Of a stretch of DNA of 7,877 nt, positions 1 through 6,227 are shown piece after piece. This DNA is from an uncultured Lachnospiraceae bacterium (GTDB lineage: Bacteria; Bacillota; Clostridia; Lachnospirales; Lachnospiraceae). How positions within the stretch are numbered: position 1 is the stretch's first letter; each line of letters starts with the position of its first letter. Position numbers and translations under genes: made by a program. The stretch covers positions 1-7,877 of the forward strand of contig CAJOQZ010000095.1 in NCBI GenBank assembly GCA_905236585.1. Direction: 5' to 3'. Below the pieces are notes generated by a model. The model worked only from the letters and a program-made list of their open reading frames with translations. It was not told the DNA's origin and did not search any database.

Positions 1-2173
1 CCTCGGTGGTCGCCTCATTCGCTGCCAATACCTGATAGTCGCTGTCCACGCTCTCATGGATGCGTCCGGCAAATTTCTCGCCCGCCTGCGGTATCAGGTC
101 GTTAAGCAGGTCATTCTCGCGGTTCTTATGGATGACCGCCGAATCCTCGATATTGTAAATGTCGCCGAGGACATTCAAGTCGGAAAGTACCGCGTTAAAA
201 TCCGAGGTTCCCTGCGCCGTTTGGATGACATTCATGGACGCCTCGTACTCTCTTGCGGTCAGCACCGTCGTCCCGTTAGCAAGCGCCCTCGAAGAGTATT
301 TGATGTAAGCGTTCTGGCAGTCCGCGATCGCATCGTCAAGCATGCCGATCGTCGCATCGTCCGGGTTGTAGTGATAATCATCCGTATTCGGCACATACAC
401 GCTCTTGTACACCAACCCCATCTCGCCGTTGCCGGTTCGAAGCGCCTTGTTGATATAGTTTAAGGTCGGTCCCAAAATGTGGCGGTTGTGGTCGTTCAAT
501 GTCAGGTTGTAATAGACCTCCGCCCGCCTTGTCGCATCCACCTTGCTCATTAAGGTCATTAAGATGTCCGCCTCTTCCGTATACCCGGCGCTGCGCATCG
601 GCGCATACATCCGCTGGAGGTTCTCAAGTTCATCGTCCGCTTCGTCCGTTACCTCATCCCGTGTATTTGACATATGCCGGTACCATTCCTCAAAGTCGGC
701 GACAATGTTATGGAAAATCGGCTTCAAATCCGCACTTCCCCGGCGTCCCCAAAACCAATGCCAGGTTTCTCCGTCTCCGCTCGCGTAATTGTCCCTAAAC
801 CACCGCTCATCCGTCCAACTGACTTTCCCGGAGATGATCGGCACTACGGCAGTACCGCTCGGAACGTTATACGTGCCTCCTAAAAGCAAAAGAGACGAAA
901 ACCAACTAAGGCTGGAATTAAGGACATAGCGGTGCGCCTTGCCGGATACCGCCCATTCCGTGACCGTCGCAATAAATCCGCTGCTTGCGGGCCAGTTGCT
1001 TCCCCACGGATAAAAGTTGTAATACAGCATGCTCTTTCTGTTGATCTCGAGTATCCGGTTGATCGAATCTTCCGGATAATAGTTGTTTTCGGCTTCCTCG
1101 CCGTCGAGTTCAAAGAGCCGCCGGATCGCCTGCCATGTAAAGTTATTGTTCTGGCTTTCGTTTCGATTCTTCTCGAGCTGCTGATCGTATTGCAATTTTA
1201 AGGTCATCATCTCGGGCAGCGTCTCGATCTCATACGGATTATCTGTCTCAAAGAGGTTGATCTCACTCCCGTCCTCCGGGCTTCGCGGGATGCCGTCCGG
1301 TCCGATGACGCAGGAGATGTAGTAATTCATCAACTCCGTGTCCGGCACCGTCTCCGCCGTCGGCATGATGTCATACAGTCCTGCCGCGCTGTCGATATCC
1401 TTCCACCGTCCGCCGTCGAGTTCCGACTTATAGAGCCGCACGTTCTGCGCCTTGCTCGTGATGGACTGCACCGCGTAGGTGTAGAAAATGTCGTTTAACA
1501 CGCTTGCGTCGATCAGGAACGTGCCGATGAACAGGGTTCCGGTGGGGATAATCTGCCCCTGTCCGATGGTGTACTGCATGTAAGTCACCATTCCATCATA
1601 ACTGATCACGCCCGAGAAATCCTGATCCGCATATGCGCCCGCCGCCGCCTTGCCTTCCGCTATGATCTGGTCTTTCATGACATCGAGTTCAATGAAAGGG
1701 TCGCCGGATTCCGCTAAACTATTATAAATCTCGATGATACGCGCATCCGAGAGCGCCGCCGCCTCCGCAAGCGTCGACCGGTAATACGATACCACCAGGT
1801 CGCCCATGCTGTAATTGGTGTTCATAACCTGGTTCGTAAAATCTTTACCGTTTGCAATATTCCAGTTTGTCCCCGTCGCGTTCGCTGCCGCCTGGATCGT
1901 GGCAACAATAGAGGTCGTGGACCACTCCGCATCTGCCTTGTGCGCATCCCTGAAGAAGCCTTCGATTCTTTCCTGGGTCAGACTCTGAATCTTTTTTCCG
2001 TCCGAGCCTTCAATCTCCTGCAGGTTCATACGAACCAAGTTCGCAAGGATCGTCCCCATCGTATCCGCCGCGTGCACCGACAGCATGGGCGGAATCAGGC
2101 TCACCAGCATGGCGACAAGAAGCACCGCCGCCGTAATCCGTATGCAGTTGTGCTTTTTATGTCTTCTAATCAT
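1..2173 (-). CDS. Large secreted protein of unknown function (3' end beyond window)
   Basis: An open frame of 724 codons starts with ATG at 2173-2171 and runs off the left edge without a stop, so the C-terminus is missing. An in-frame TAG lies eight codons upstream of this ATG and there is no other start between them. Residues 1-35 form a clear Sec signal peptide: basic MIRRHKKHNC, a hydrophobic core, then a likely cleavage after VHA (residue 35). The mature part has no obvious transmembrane segment and almost no cysteine (Cys288 and Cys619 only), and is mixed alpha/beta. A tryptophan- and aromatic-rich middle, about residues 380-480, includes WHWFWGRRG at 471-479. Residues 490-700 look mostly helical and acidic. 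I do not recognise a family. It is the last visible gene of the operon, 99 bp after the TolC-like gene, so an exported partner of that protein is a reasonable inference. The ribosome binding site is weak: only GGGA, about 13 nt upstream. Existence of the gene is secure; its function is unknown. Confidence 0.9.
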   Translation of the reverse strand, partial: MIRRHKKHNCIRITAAVLLVAMLVSLIPPMLSVHAADTMGTILANLVRMNLQEIEGSDGKKIQSLTQERIEGFFRDAHKADAEWSTTSIVATIQAAANATGTNWNIANGKDFTNQVMNTNYSMGDLVVSYYRSTLAEAAALSDARIIEIYNSLAESGDPFIELDVMKDQIIAEGKAAAGAYADQDFSGVISYDGMVTYMQYTIGQGQIIPTGTLFIGTFLIDASVLNDIFYTYAVQSITSKAQNVRLYKSELDGGRWKDIDSAAGLYDIMPTAETVPDTELMNYYISCVIGPDGIPRSPEDGSEINLFETDNPYEIETLPEMMTLKLQYDQQLEKNRNESQNNNFTWQAIRRLFELDGEEAENNYYPEDSINRILEINRKSMLYYNFYPWGSNWPASSGFIATVTEWAVSGKAHRYVLNSSLSWFSSLLLLGGTYNVPSGTAVVPIISGKVSWTDERWFRDNYASGDGETWHWFWGRRGSADLKPIFHNIVADFEEWYRHMSNTRDEVTDEADDELENLQRMYAPMRSAGYTEEADILMTLMSKVDATRRAEVYYNLTLNDHNRHILGPTLNYINKALRTGNGEMGLVYKSVYVPNTDDYHYNPDDATIGMLDDAIADCQNAYIKYSSRALANGTTVLTAREYEASMNVIQTAQGTSDFNAVLSDLNVLGDIYNIEDSAVIHKNRENDLLNDLIPQAGEKFAGRIHESVDSDYQVLAANEATTE

Positions 2174-2272
2174 GTTGCGCTGTCGTTCCCAATACTATCC
2201 CGTCAAAACTATCGCTTCTTACCATATTGATACGCAGCATCTCCCCTGCGGGATAATGCGCCCGTAATATTT
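2174..2272 (-). other. 99-bp intergenic gap before the secreted-protein gene
   Basis: This non-coding gap separates the TolC-like stop codon from the ATG of the secreted protein. On the minus strand a small inverted repeat, CGCAG/CTGCG with an 8-nt loop (2233-2250), lies near the upstream stop. No T-run follows it, so it is not a standard rho-independent terminator. I see no matched -35/-10 pair. There is no strong Shine-Dalgarno sequence close to the ATG at 2173, only GGGA about 13 nt away. The gap shares a sequence element with the other intergenic gap at 4844-4980. Transcription probably reads through from upstream. Confidence 0.6.
2216..2257 (-). repeat. Intergenic element, copy 2 (inverted repeat with conserved flanks)
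   Basis: On the minus strand this stretch reads ATTATCC, then CGCAG, an 8-nt loop, CTGCG, then TATCAA and GGTAAGAA. A second, diverged copy lies at 4930-4972. Blocks shared in the same order are ATTATCC, CCGCA, AGATGC, GCGTAT, AA and GTAAGAA. In both places the element starts soon after the stop codon of the upstream gene (here 15 bp on) and precedes a gene for an exported protein. It may be a protein-binding site, an RNA stem affecting mRNA stability between cistrons, or chance. The match was found by eye and has no statistical test. Confidence 0.35.
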
Positions 2273-4843
2273 TTATTGTCCGTTCATCTGTTTTAATTCC
2301 GTAAGCGAAGGAACTGCTTCCAGGGACTCCTGCTGCTTTTGGCGGGTTGTCGCCTGAATATCCATCTGCTTTTCTAACGCCGTAATCTCTCCCGGCATAA
2401 GGTCCTTAGCCGCGTCGCTGTCAAGTTTTGCCTTCGTTTCGTTATACTTCTCTTCGAGTACGCGGATGGATGTCTGCAAGTCCGCAGCGTATTGCAGTTC
2501 CCGCAGATGTGCGATCACGTAAGTAATATTTTCCTCGGACTTCTCAAATCCAAACGCTTCTAATACAGCCTCCGCCTTTTCGCGGCGCTCTGCCTCCTTG
2601 CGCTTGCGCTCCGCTTCCTCCGCGTCAATTGCCTCCTGCTCGGCCTGCTGCTGCTTCGCCTCCTCGATCTCGGCGGCTTCATCATCAGTTACATCATGAA
2701 TCAACTGCCTTGTCGCCTCGTTAAAGACGGCGGTACCGATCTCCTCCTTATTTTCATCATACAGATGCACCACAAGGTCGCCGATGTCGCCCCGGATAAA
2801 GGACATATAGGAAAACAGTTCTCCCACTTCTATCTTATCCTCTGACCGAAGGAAACTGCCGCCCGCCGTGGCGATATTGTAATACGCTGCATCCTTGCCG
2901 GATTCATACTCTTCGTTCACCTTGTCCTGGGAGAACTTCAGCGTAATCTCAACCGTATCTGTTGAGAGGTTGTCCGCCACGGAATACGTCCCGATCACAT
3001 GCTTTAATCCGTCTTCTTCATAGCCGGTCGTAATCTTTAAGTCCCCAATATAAACCGTCGGATCGATCTCGCATTCATCGAGGAAGGTGCTCCCGTCATA
3101 GATGCGCACCGTAACCTTTCCCACGTCTTCCATCGTAAGTGCAAGATGGCGGATCGCCTCGCCGACCGAAACCCTCTCGCCGATCTGTCTGCCGTCGGAG
3201 TACAGAGCAAAATCGGTAATGTGCATGCCCGTCTTTGCCTCGAAATCATCCGGCACGTTCAAGGTTAAAAGAAACTCCTCCGTCTGTACAATGGCGCGGA
3301 TCGTATAGGTCACGCCCGTCTGGATGATGGAACTTAAGCCCTCCTCCCTGTCGTCGCCGGCAGCGGAGCCTTTCAGATACTGGGATACCGCCCCGCAGGT
3401 CATCTTATCGTATTCATAGAGCGTCGAACTGTAGGTCGAAAGCGCGGAATTTAACTCCGAACGCATGCTTTCCAAGTCCTGTTCGTCGGACTGCAGTTCG
3501 TCGTCAGAATATTCTCCGAGAAGATTCTTCGCCTGATTCGCCGAAAAATTGCGGTTCGCCTTAATGACCTGCTTATTTAAGTTAATATAGGATTTCCTCG
3601 CTTCCGCGTAATTGTCATAGTAGTCGGCAATGGCGGAGCGAAGTTCTTTTTTCGTATTTTCAAGTTCTTTTCTGGCGCTCTCATAATCAAGAGCCGCCGT
3701 ATAAAGCACATACGGGTCGTCCTCCACATAGCGGATGCCGTCGAGGTCGCCCTTCAGCCATTCCTTCGGTATCTTGATAAACAGGAACTTGTAATGCCCC
3801 TGCCATTTTTCGTCAATCTTCTTTAGAAACTCGTCGTAGTCCTTCTTAAATGCCTTTTTTGAAATCTTCTCCCCGGCAAGCGCCTGGTCGACGTAAGTGT
3901 TGATCAAAGACATGTAGCCGCCGTACTGATTCGACATCAGCGAGTAGTTCACACGCAGGGCAAGAAGCGCTTCCTGCTCGGCGACGCTCGCCTCGTACAC
4001 GCCCTGATCTTTCTCGATGCCTTTTGCCTGTAAAAGCGGAATAAAGTCGCGGCTTAGATCCGCAGTAACAAAAGCATCCTCAAAACGGTAGCCGGTCGTC
4101 ACGTCAAAGCCGACCTTTTCGGATAGTTTCTCCTTGCCCCGCTCAAACTGGGTCTTGTCATTTGCCACCTTAACCTCGGTGTCGTCTAATTTCTCCTGCG
4201 CCTTATCGACTTTCTCCTGCGTAACGGCGCCTTCGATCTGCTGCGCTTTCAGCCTTTCAACCGTTGCGGTCAGTTTCGTCAGCGCGTCGCTGTCGTATTT
4301 CAACGCCTGCTCCGCCGTAATGATCTTAATGTAGGTGTTGGAAACATCCTCATATACTTTTAGTTTTTCCTCCGTCTCCCGATGCTTAATGATATTGATC
4401 TGGTATTGCAGCTGCGTCGGTTTGAACTGGAAGGTAAATGCCTCTTCCTCGTTGGGCTTCGTCGGAAACTTGATGTTCAAAAGCGGGCTCCAACGGATCG
4501 TCGCCATGTTCCGCTCTTTCTCCCGCAAGGACTTGACCGAGGACTGCATTGCCGCCGACTTGGATTCAACCTGAATGTCAAGGGATTCCAAGACGTCGCT
4601 TTTCGAAACAGCGATGGTCTTTGCCTGGGAAAGTTTGAACAACGGATCTTTTTTTGCAAGAACCTCCGTCGGCACGCCGTCAAACAGCGCATCCATGATC
4701 GCCCCGTCGTTGTTGATTCTCGTTGCAACTTCGGAAAACGGGACAGTCCCCGCAAGCAGAGCCGCTACAAGCACGCACGCCAAAAGCCGCTTGAGACACG
4801 CCGCACGCCCCGCTTTATTCAGTTGAGATTTCTTTCTTCTCAT
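2273..4843 (-). CDS. Secreted TolC-like (OEP family) protein with C-terminal beta repeats and coiled coil
   Basis: This 856-residue protein begins with a Sec signal peptide, residues 1 to about 40, with a basic start and hydrophobic core LLACVLVAALLAG. The core at about 72-483 follows the two-fold TolC/outer-membrane-efflux-protein plan. A long helix (about 77-115) leads to short strands around PLLNIKF (120-126) and FTFQFKPTQLQYQI (136-149). Long helices (about 155-243) follow, ending in a turn (GFDVTTGYRF, 245-254). A second helical half ends near TCG (482-484). The second half holds an insert of about 70 residues where the short barrel strands would lie. Two tandem beta-rich repeats (about 510-597 and 615-710) come next, then an E/A/K/R-rich coiled coil (720-760) and a helical tail to 856. 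Ordinary TolC proteins are near 450-500 residues, so the C-terminal half is extra. Cys23 sits at the front of the hydrophobic core, so this is not a lipoprotein signal. AGGCGG stands 2 nt before the ATG. The fold is likely; a role as an export conduit or envelope scaffold is inferred. Confidence 0.85.
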   Translation of the reverse strand: MRRKKSQLNKAGRAACLKRLLACVLVAALLAGTVPFSEVATRINNDGAIMDALFDGVPTEVLAKKDPLFKLSQAKTIAVSKSDVLESLDIQVESKSAAMQSSVKSLREKERNMATIRWSPLLNIKFPTKPNEEEAFTFQFKPTQLQYQINIIKHRETEEKLKVYEDVSNTYIKIITAEQALKYDSDALTKLTATVERLKAQQIEGAVTQEKVDKAQEKLDDTEVKVANDKTQFERGKEKLSEKVGFDVTTGYRFEDAFVTADLSRDFIPLLQAKGIEKDQGVYEASVAEQEALLALRVNYSLMSNQYGGYMSLINTYVDQALAGEKISKKAFKKDYDEFLKKIDEKWQGHYKFLFIKIPKEWLKGDLDGIRYVEDDPYVLYTAALDYESARKELENTKKELRSAIADYYDNYAEARKSYINLNKQVIKANRNFSANQAKNLLGEYSDDELQSDEQDLESMRSELNSALSTYSSTLYEYDKMTCGAVSQYLKGSAAGDDREEGLSSIIQTGVTYTIRAIVQTEEFLLTLNVPDDFEAKTGMHITDFALYSDGRQIGERVSVGEAIRHLALTMEDVGKVTVRIYDGSTFLDECEIDPTVYIGDLKITTGYEEDGLKHVIGTYSVADNLSTDTVEITLKFSQDKVNEEYESGKDAAYYNIATAGGSFLRSEDKIEVGELFSYMSFIRGDIGDLVVHLYDENKEEIGTAVFNEATRQLIHDVTDDEAAEIEEAKQQQAEQEAIDAEEAERKRKEAERREKAEAVLEAFGFEKSEENITYVIAHLRELQYAADLQTSIRVLEEKYNETKAKLDSDAAKDLMPGEITALEKQMDIQATTRQKQQESLEAVPSLTELKQMNGQ

Positions 4844-4845
4844 AA

Positions 4846-4851
4846 CCGCCT
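4846..4851 (-). promoter_or_regulatory. Likely ribosome binding site of the TolC-like gene
   Basis: AGGCGG on the minus strand is followed by TT and then the ATG at 4843-4841. Spacing is short for the full hexamer but normal (5 nt) for its AGG core. It supports this start, as does the signal peptide that begins directly at this methionine. Confidence 0.45.
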
Positions 4852-4897
4852 AACTGCTTTCCTTGCCAAATTACAGCCGAATCATCCAAACCGTATG

Positions 4898-4925
4898 CCC
4901 ACAGCGTCTTCCTTATGGCTGCGGA
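4898..4925 (-). other. Possible RNA hairpin in the intergenic gap
   Basis: Minus-strand bases 4925-4918 (TCCGCAGC) can pair in RNA with 4905-4898 (GCTGTGGG) across a 12-nt loop. The stem has eight pairs, two of them G-U wobbles. No U-run follows, so it is not a classical terminator. It could slow read-through or protect the mRNA 5' end after processing, but the long loop and wobbles make it weak. Confidence 0.25.
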
Positions 4926-4929
4926 TAAT

Positions 4930-4972
4930 TTCTTACATTTCTTTATACGCATCTGCGGAAGAAAAGGATAAT
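4930..4972 (-). repeat. Intergenic element, copy 1 (inverted repeat with conserved flanks)
   Basis: On the minus strand this reads ATTATCC, a pyrimidine-rich spacer, CCGCA-GA-TGCG, then TATAAAGAAATG and TAAGAA. The CGCA/TGCG arms form a short palindrome. The order of blocks matches copy 2 at 2216-2257, where the arms are one base longer and the loop is wider. It begins 8 bp after the MORN gene's stop codon. Function is unknown; an operator, a processing site or chance similarity are all possible. Confidence 0.35.
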
Positions 4973-4980
4973 CGTCCGGA

Positions 4981-6219
4981 TCACTTTTCTTCGGAAAGAT
5001 CGTTGCTTAAGATATAATAAAACGTAAACTCCTCATCCTCCCGGGAAGAAACGAAATTATATACCAGCCCGTCCTTCTCATAGGAGTGAAGCCATACCGC
5101 GTAATCCTCCTGATACCCATCCACCTGCGTAAACTCGGTAAAAAGGTCGGTTTCCGTGATTGTCGCGGGACCGGCGATTACGTCCGTATCCGACGCTTCA
5201 TTCAGGCGGTTGATCGCCACAATCTCCGGCAGCGTCGCATAAGATTCGCCGATGTAGGTCTCCTCTCCAAGCAGCTCCCTCAATTCCGCAAACGCCTCAT
5301 AGCGTTTGCCGCCGAAGCGGATGGAATCCGACAGCACGTAAACCGCCGCCACAGTCGCGTCGGAGTCGATGGAGTTGTCGTCGAAAATCTCCTCCGTCAT
5401 TACTCCGATATCTTCACATACGCGCACCCGTTCTGCATCCGCCACATAGAGTTTACGCTTGCCGCTGTATGCCGCCGCCATCTCCTCAGACGTCTTGCCC
5501 AAAAGCGCGGAATACAACACCTCGTCCCCGGAAAACTCCCCGGCAAAAACCGCCTCCCCGGAACTGTCATAAAGCGTTCCGTAGCCTTCCTTCATGTTCA
5601 GGGAAAAGGAGCCTTCATATTCCAATATCCCGTTCGGACGGTAGAGTTTTCCCTCTCCTTCGTAGAGATTCTGGTGAAAATTGCCGTTGTACTGCATCGT
5701 GCCGTCTTCATAATACTGCTTGCCCGAACCTTCATACATGCTCGTATCGAAGCCGCCCTGATAGACCACGACGCCCGCCGGATTCATCAACTTTCCGTCG
5801 CCGTTGCACGCCGCTTCCGACACTTCCCCTTCAAAAGCAAGGTAGCCTGATTTCCCGAGAATCCGCACCTGTCCTTTGGCAAACTTCAAGAGAACGCTGT
5901 TGTAATTGTAGGTCTTGATATGGTTGTCATCACGACCGGGAAAGAGCGAATTCTTCGACGTGATGATATACGCGATACAGCCCACGCCGATAAAGATCAC
6001 GATAGCATACGCCAGCCGCTTGGAAACAAGCCACCGCGCAATCGGATAGTAATCGTCCTTGTCCCGCGGACGGACGTTTAAGACCTTTTGTAAAAAGGTT
6101 CGAAACAGTTCGCCGACGCGTCCCCGTAAGTAGGTCGGGCTTAATATCAGTTGGACACGCGTAACGATCGGCAGTATTCGATTTCGTAACGCATTGATGA
6201 TGATTTCGCGTATATTCAT
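4981..6219 (-). CDS. Single-pass membrane protein with extracellular MORN repeats
   Basis: This 412-residue protein has four parts. Residues 1-68 are strongly basic and partly amphipathic (cytoplasmic). One transmembrane helix spans about 69-87 (LAYAIVIFIGVGCIAYIIT). Five MORN-type units start at residues 129, 153, 177, 201 and 225, a period of exactly 24, with openings FEGEV, YQGGF, YNGNF, YEGSF and FAGEF; most carry the inner YEGxGK or EGYGTLY-like motif. An acidic C-terminal domain (about 240-412) is unrecognised. The arginine/lysine excess before the helix predicts N-in, C-out topology, so the MORN repeats should face the wall. MORN repeats form flat beta-hairpin arrays that serve as scaffolds or bind lipids and proteins; the ligand here is unknown. 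It starts 6 bp after the pseudocyclase gene, so co-translation is likely. ATG is chosen because AAGAGG lies just ahead of it and overlaps the preceding stop. The gene call is very secure; the role as an envelope scaffold is inferred. Confidence 0.9.
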   Translation of the reverse strand: MNIREIIINALRNRILPIVTRVQLILSPTYLRGRVGELFRTFLQKVLNVRPRDKDDYYPIARWLVSKRLAYAIVIFIGVGCIAYIITSKNSLFPGRDDNHIKTYNYNSVLLKFAKGQVRILGKSGYLAFEGEVSEAACNGDGKLMNPAGVVVYQGGFDTSMYEGSGKQYYEDGTMQYNGNFHQNLYEGEGKLYRPNGILEYEGSFSLNMKEGYGTLYDSSGEAVFAGEFSGDEVLYSALLGKTSEEMAAAYSGKRKLYVADAERVRVCEDIGVMTEEIFDDNSIDSDATVAAVYVLSDSIRFGGKRYEAFAELRELLGEETYIGESYATLPEIVAINRLNEASDTDVIAGPATITETDLFTEFTQVDGYQEDYAVWLHSYEKDGLVYNFVSSREDEEFTFYYILSNDLSEEK

Positions 6220-6221
6220 AG

Positions 6222-6227
6222 CCTCTT
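6222..6227 (-). promoter_or_regulatory. Ribosome binding site overlapping the upstream stop codon
   Basis: AAGAGG on the minus strand overlaps the TAA (6228-6226) that ends the cyclase-like gene and stands 2 nt before the MORN ATG. This tight packing suggests that ribosomes finishing the first gene re-initiate on the second. Confidence 0.5.

Larger units (their letters stand above)
4844..4980 (-). other. 137-bp intergenic gap before the TolC-like gene
   Basis: This gap holds copy 1 of the shared element (4930-4972), a possible imperfect hairpin (4898-4925) and, next to the ATG, the ribosome binding site AGGCGG (4846-4851). Its AGG core is 5 nt from the ATG; AAGGAA lies further up. There is no T-run after the hairpin, and no -35/-10 pair close to consensus. 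A second ATTATCC-GCAG motif occurs at 4920-4929. The gap is longer than the 6 bp between the two upstream genes, so some control of the TolC-like and secreted-protein genes could act here, but I cannot point to a promoter. Confidence 0.5.

Noticed and set aside
56..1201. Plus-strand open frames over the left part, such as 56-463, 499-798 and 932-1201.
   Set aside because: All are antisense to a continuous 724-codon minus-strand frame that has a signal peptide and sensible composition.
2174..2272. A transcription terminator between the TolC-like gene and the secreted-protein gene.
   Set aside because: The only stem is five pairs with no following T-run on the minus strand.
4769..4786. A lipoprotein signal (LLAC, Cys23) in the TolC-like protein.
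   Set aside because: The cysteine stands at the front of the hydrophobic core instead of after it, so signal peptidase II processing is unlikely.
4815..4952. A 45-codon open frame on the minus strand (MRIKKCKKLSAAIRK...) that spans most of the gap and overlaps the start of the TolC-like gene by 29 bp.
   Set aside because: No Shine-Dalgarno sequence before its ATG, no recognisable domain, and part of it reads through the repeated element and hairpin. A leader peptide is possible but unsupported.
4844..4980. A sigma-A promoter using TATAAA or TGTAAT in the gap as the -10 box.
   Set aside because: No acceptable -35 hexamer lies 16-18 nt upstream of either box, so the match is not better than chance.
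4382..5850. Long plus-strand open frames, notably 4382-5017 (211 codons) and 5086-5850 (254 codons).
   Set aside because: They lie antisense to the clearly real TolC-like and MORN genes. Their arginine-, histidine- and isoleucine-rich products look like reverse reading of codon-biased DNA.
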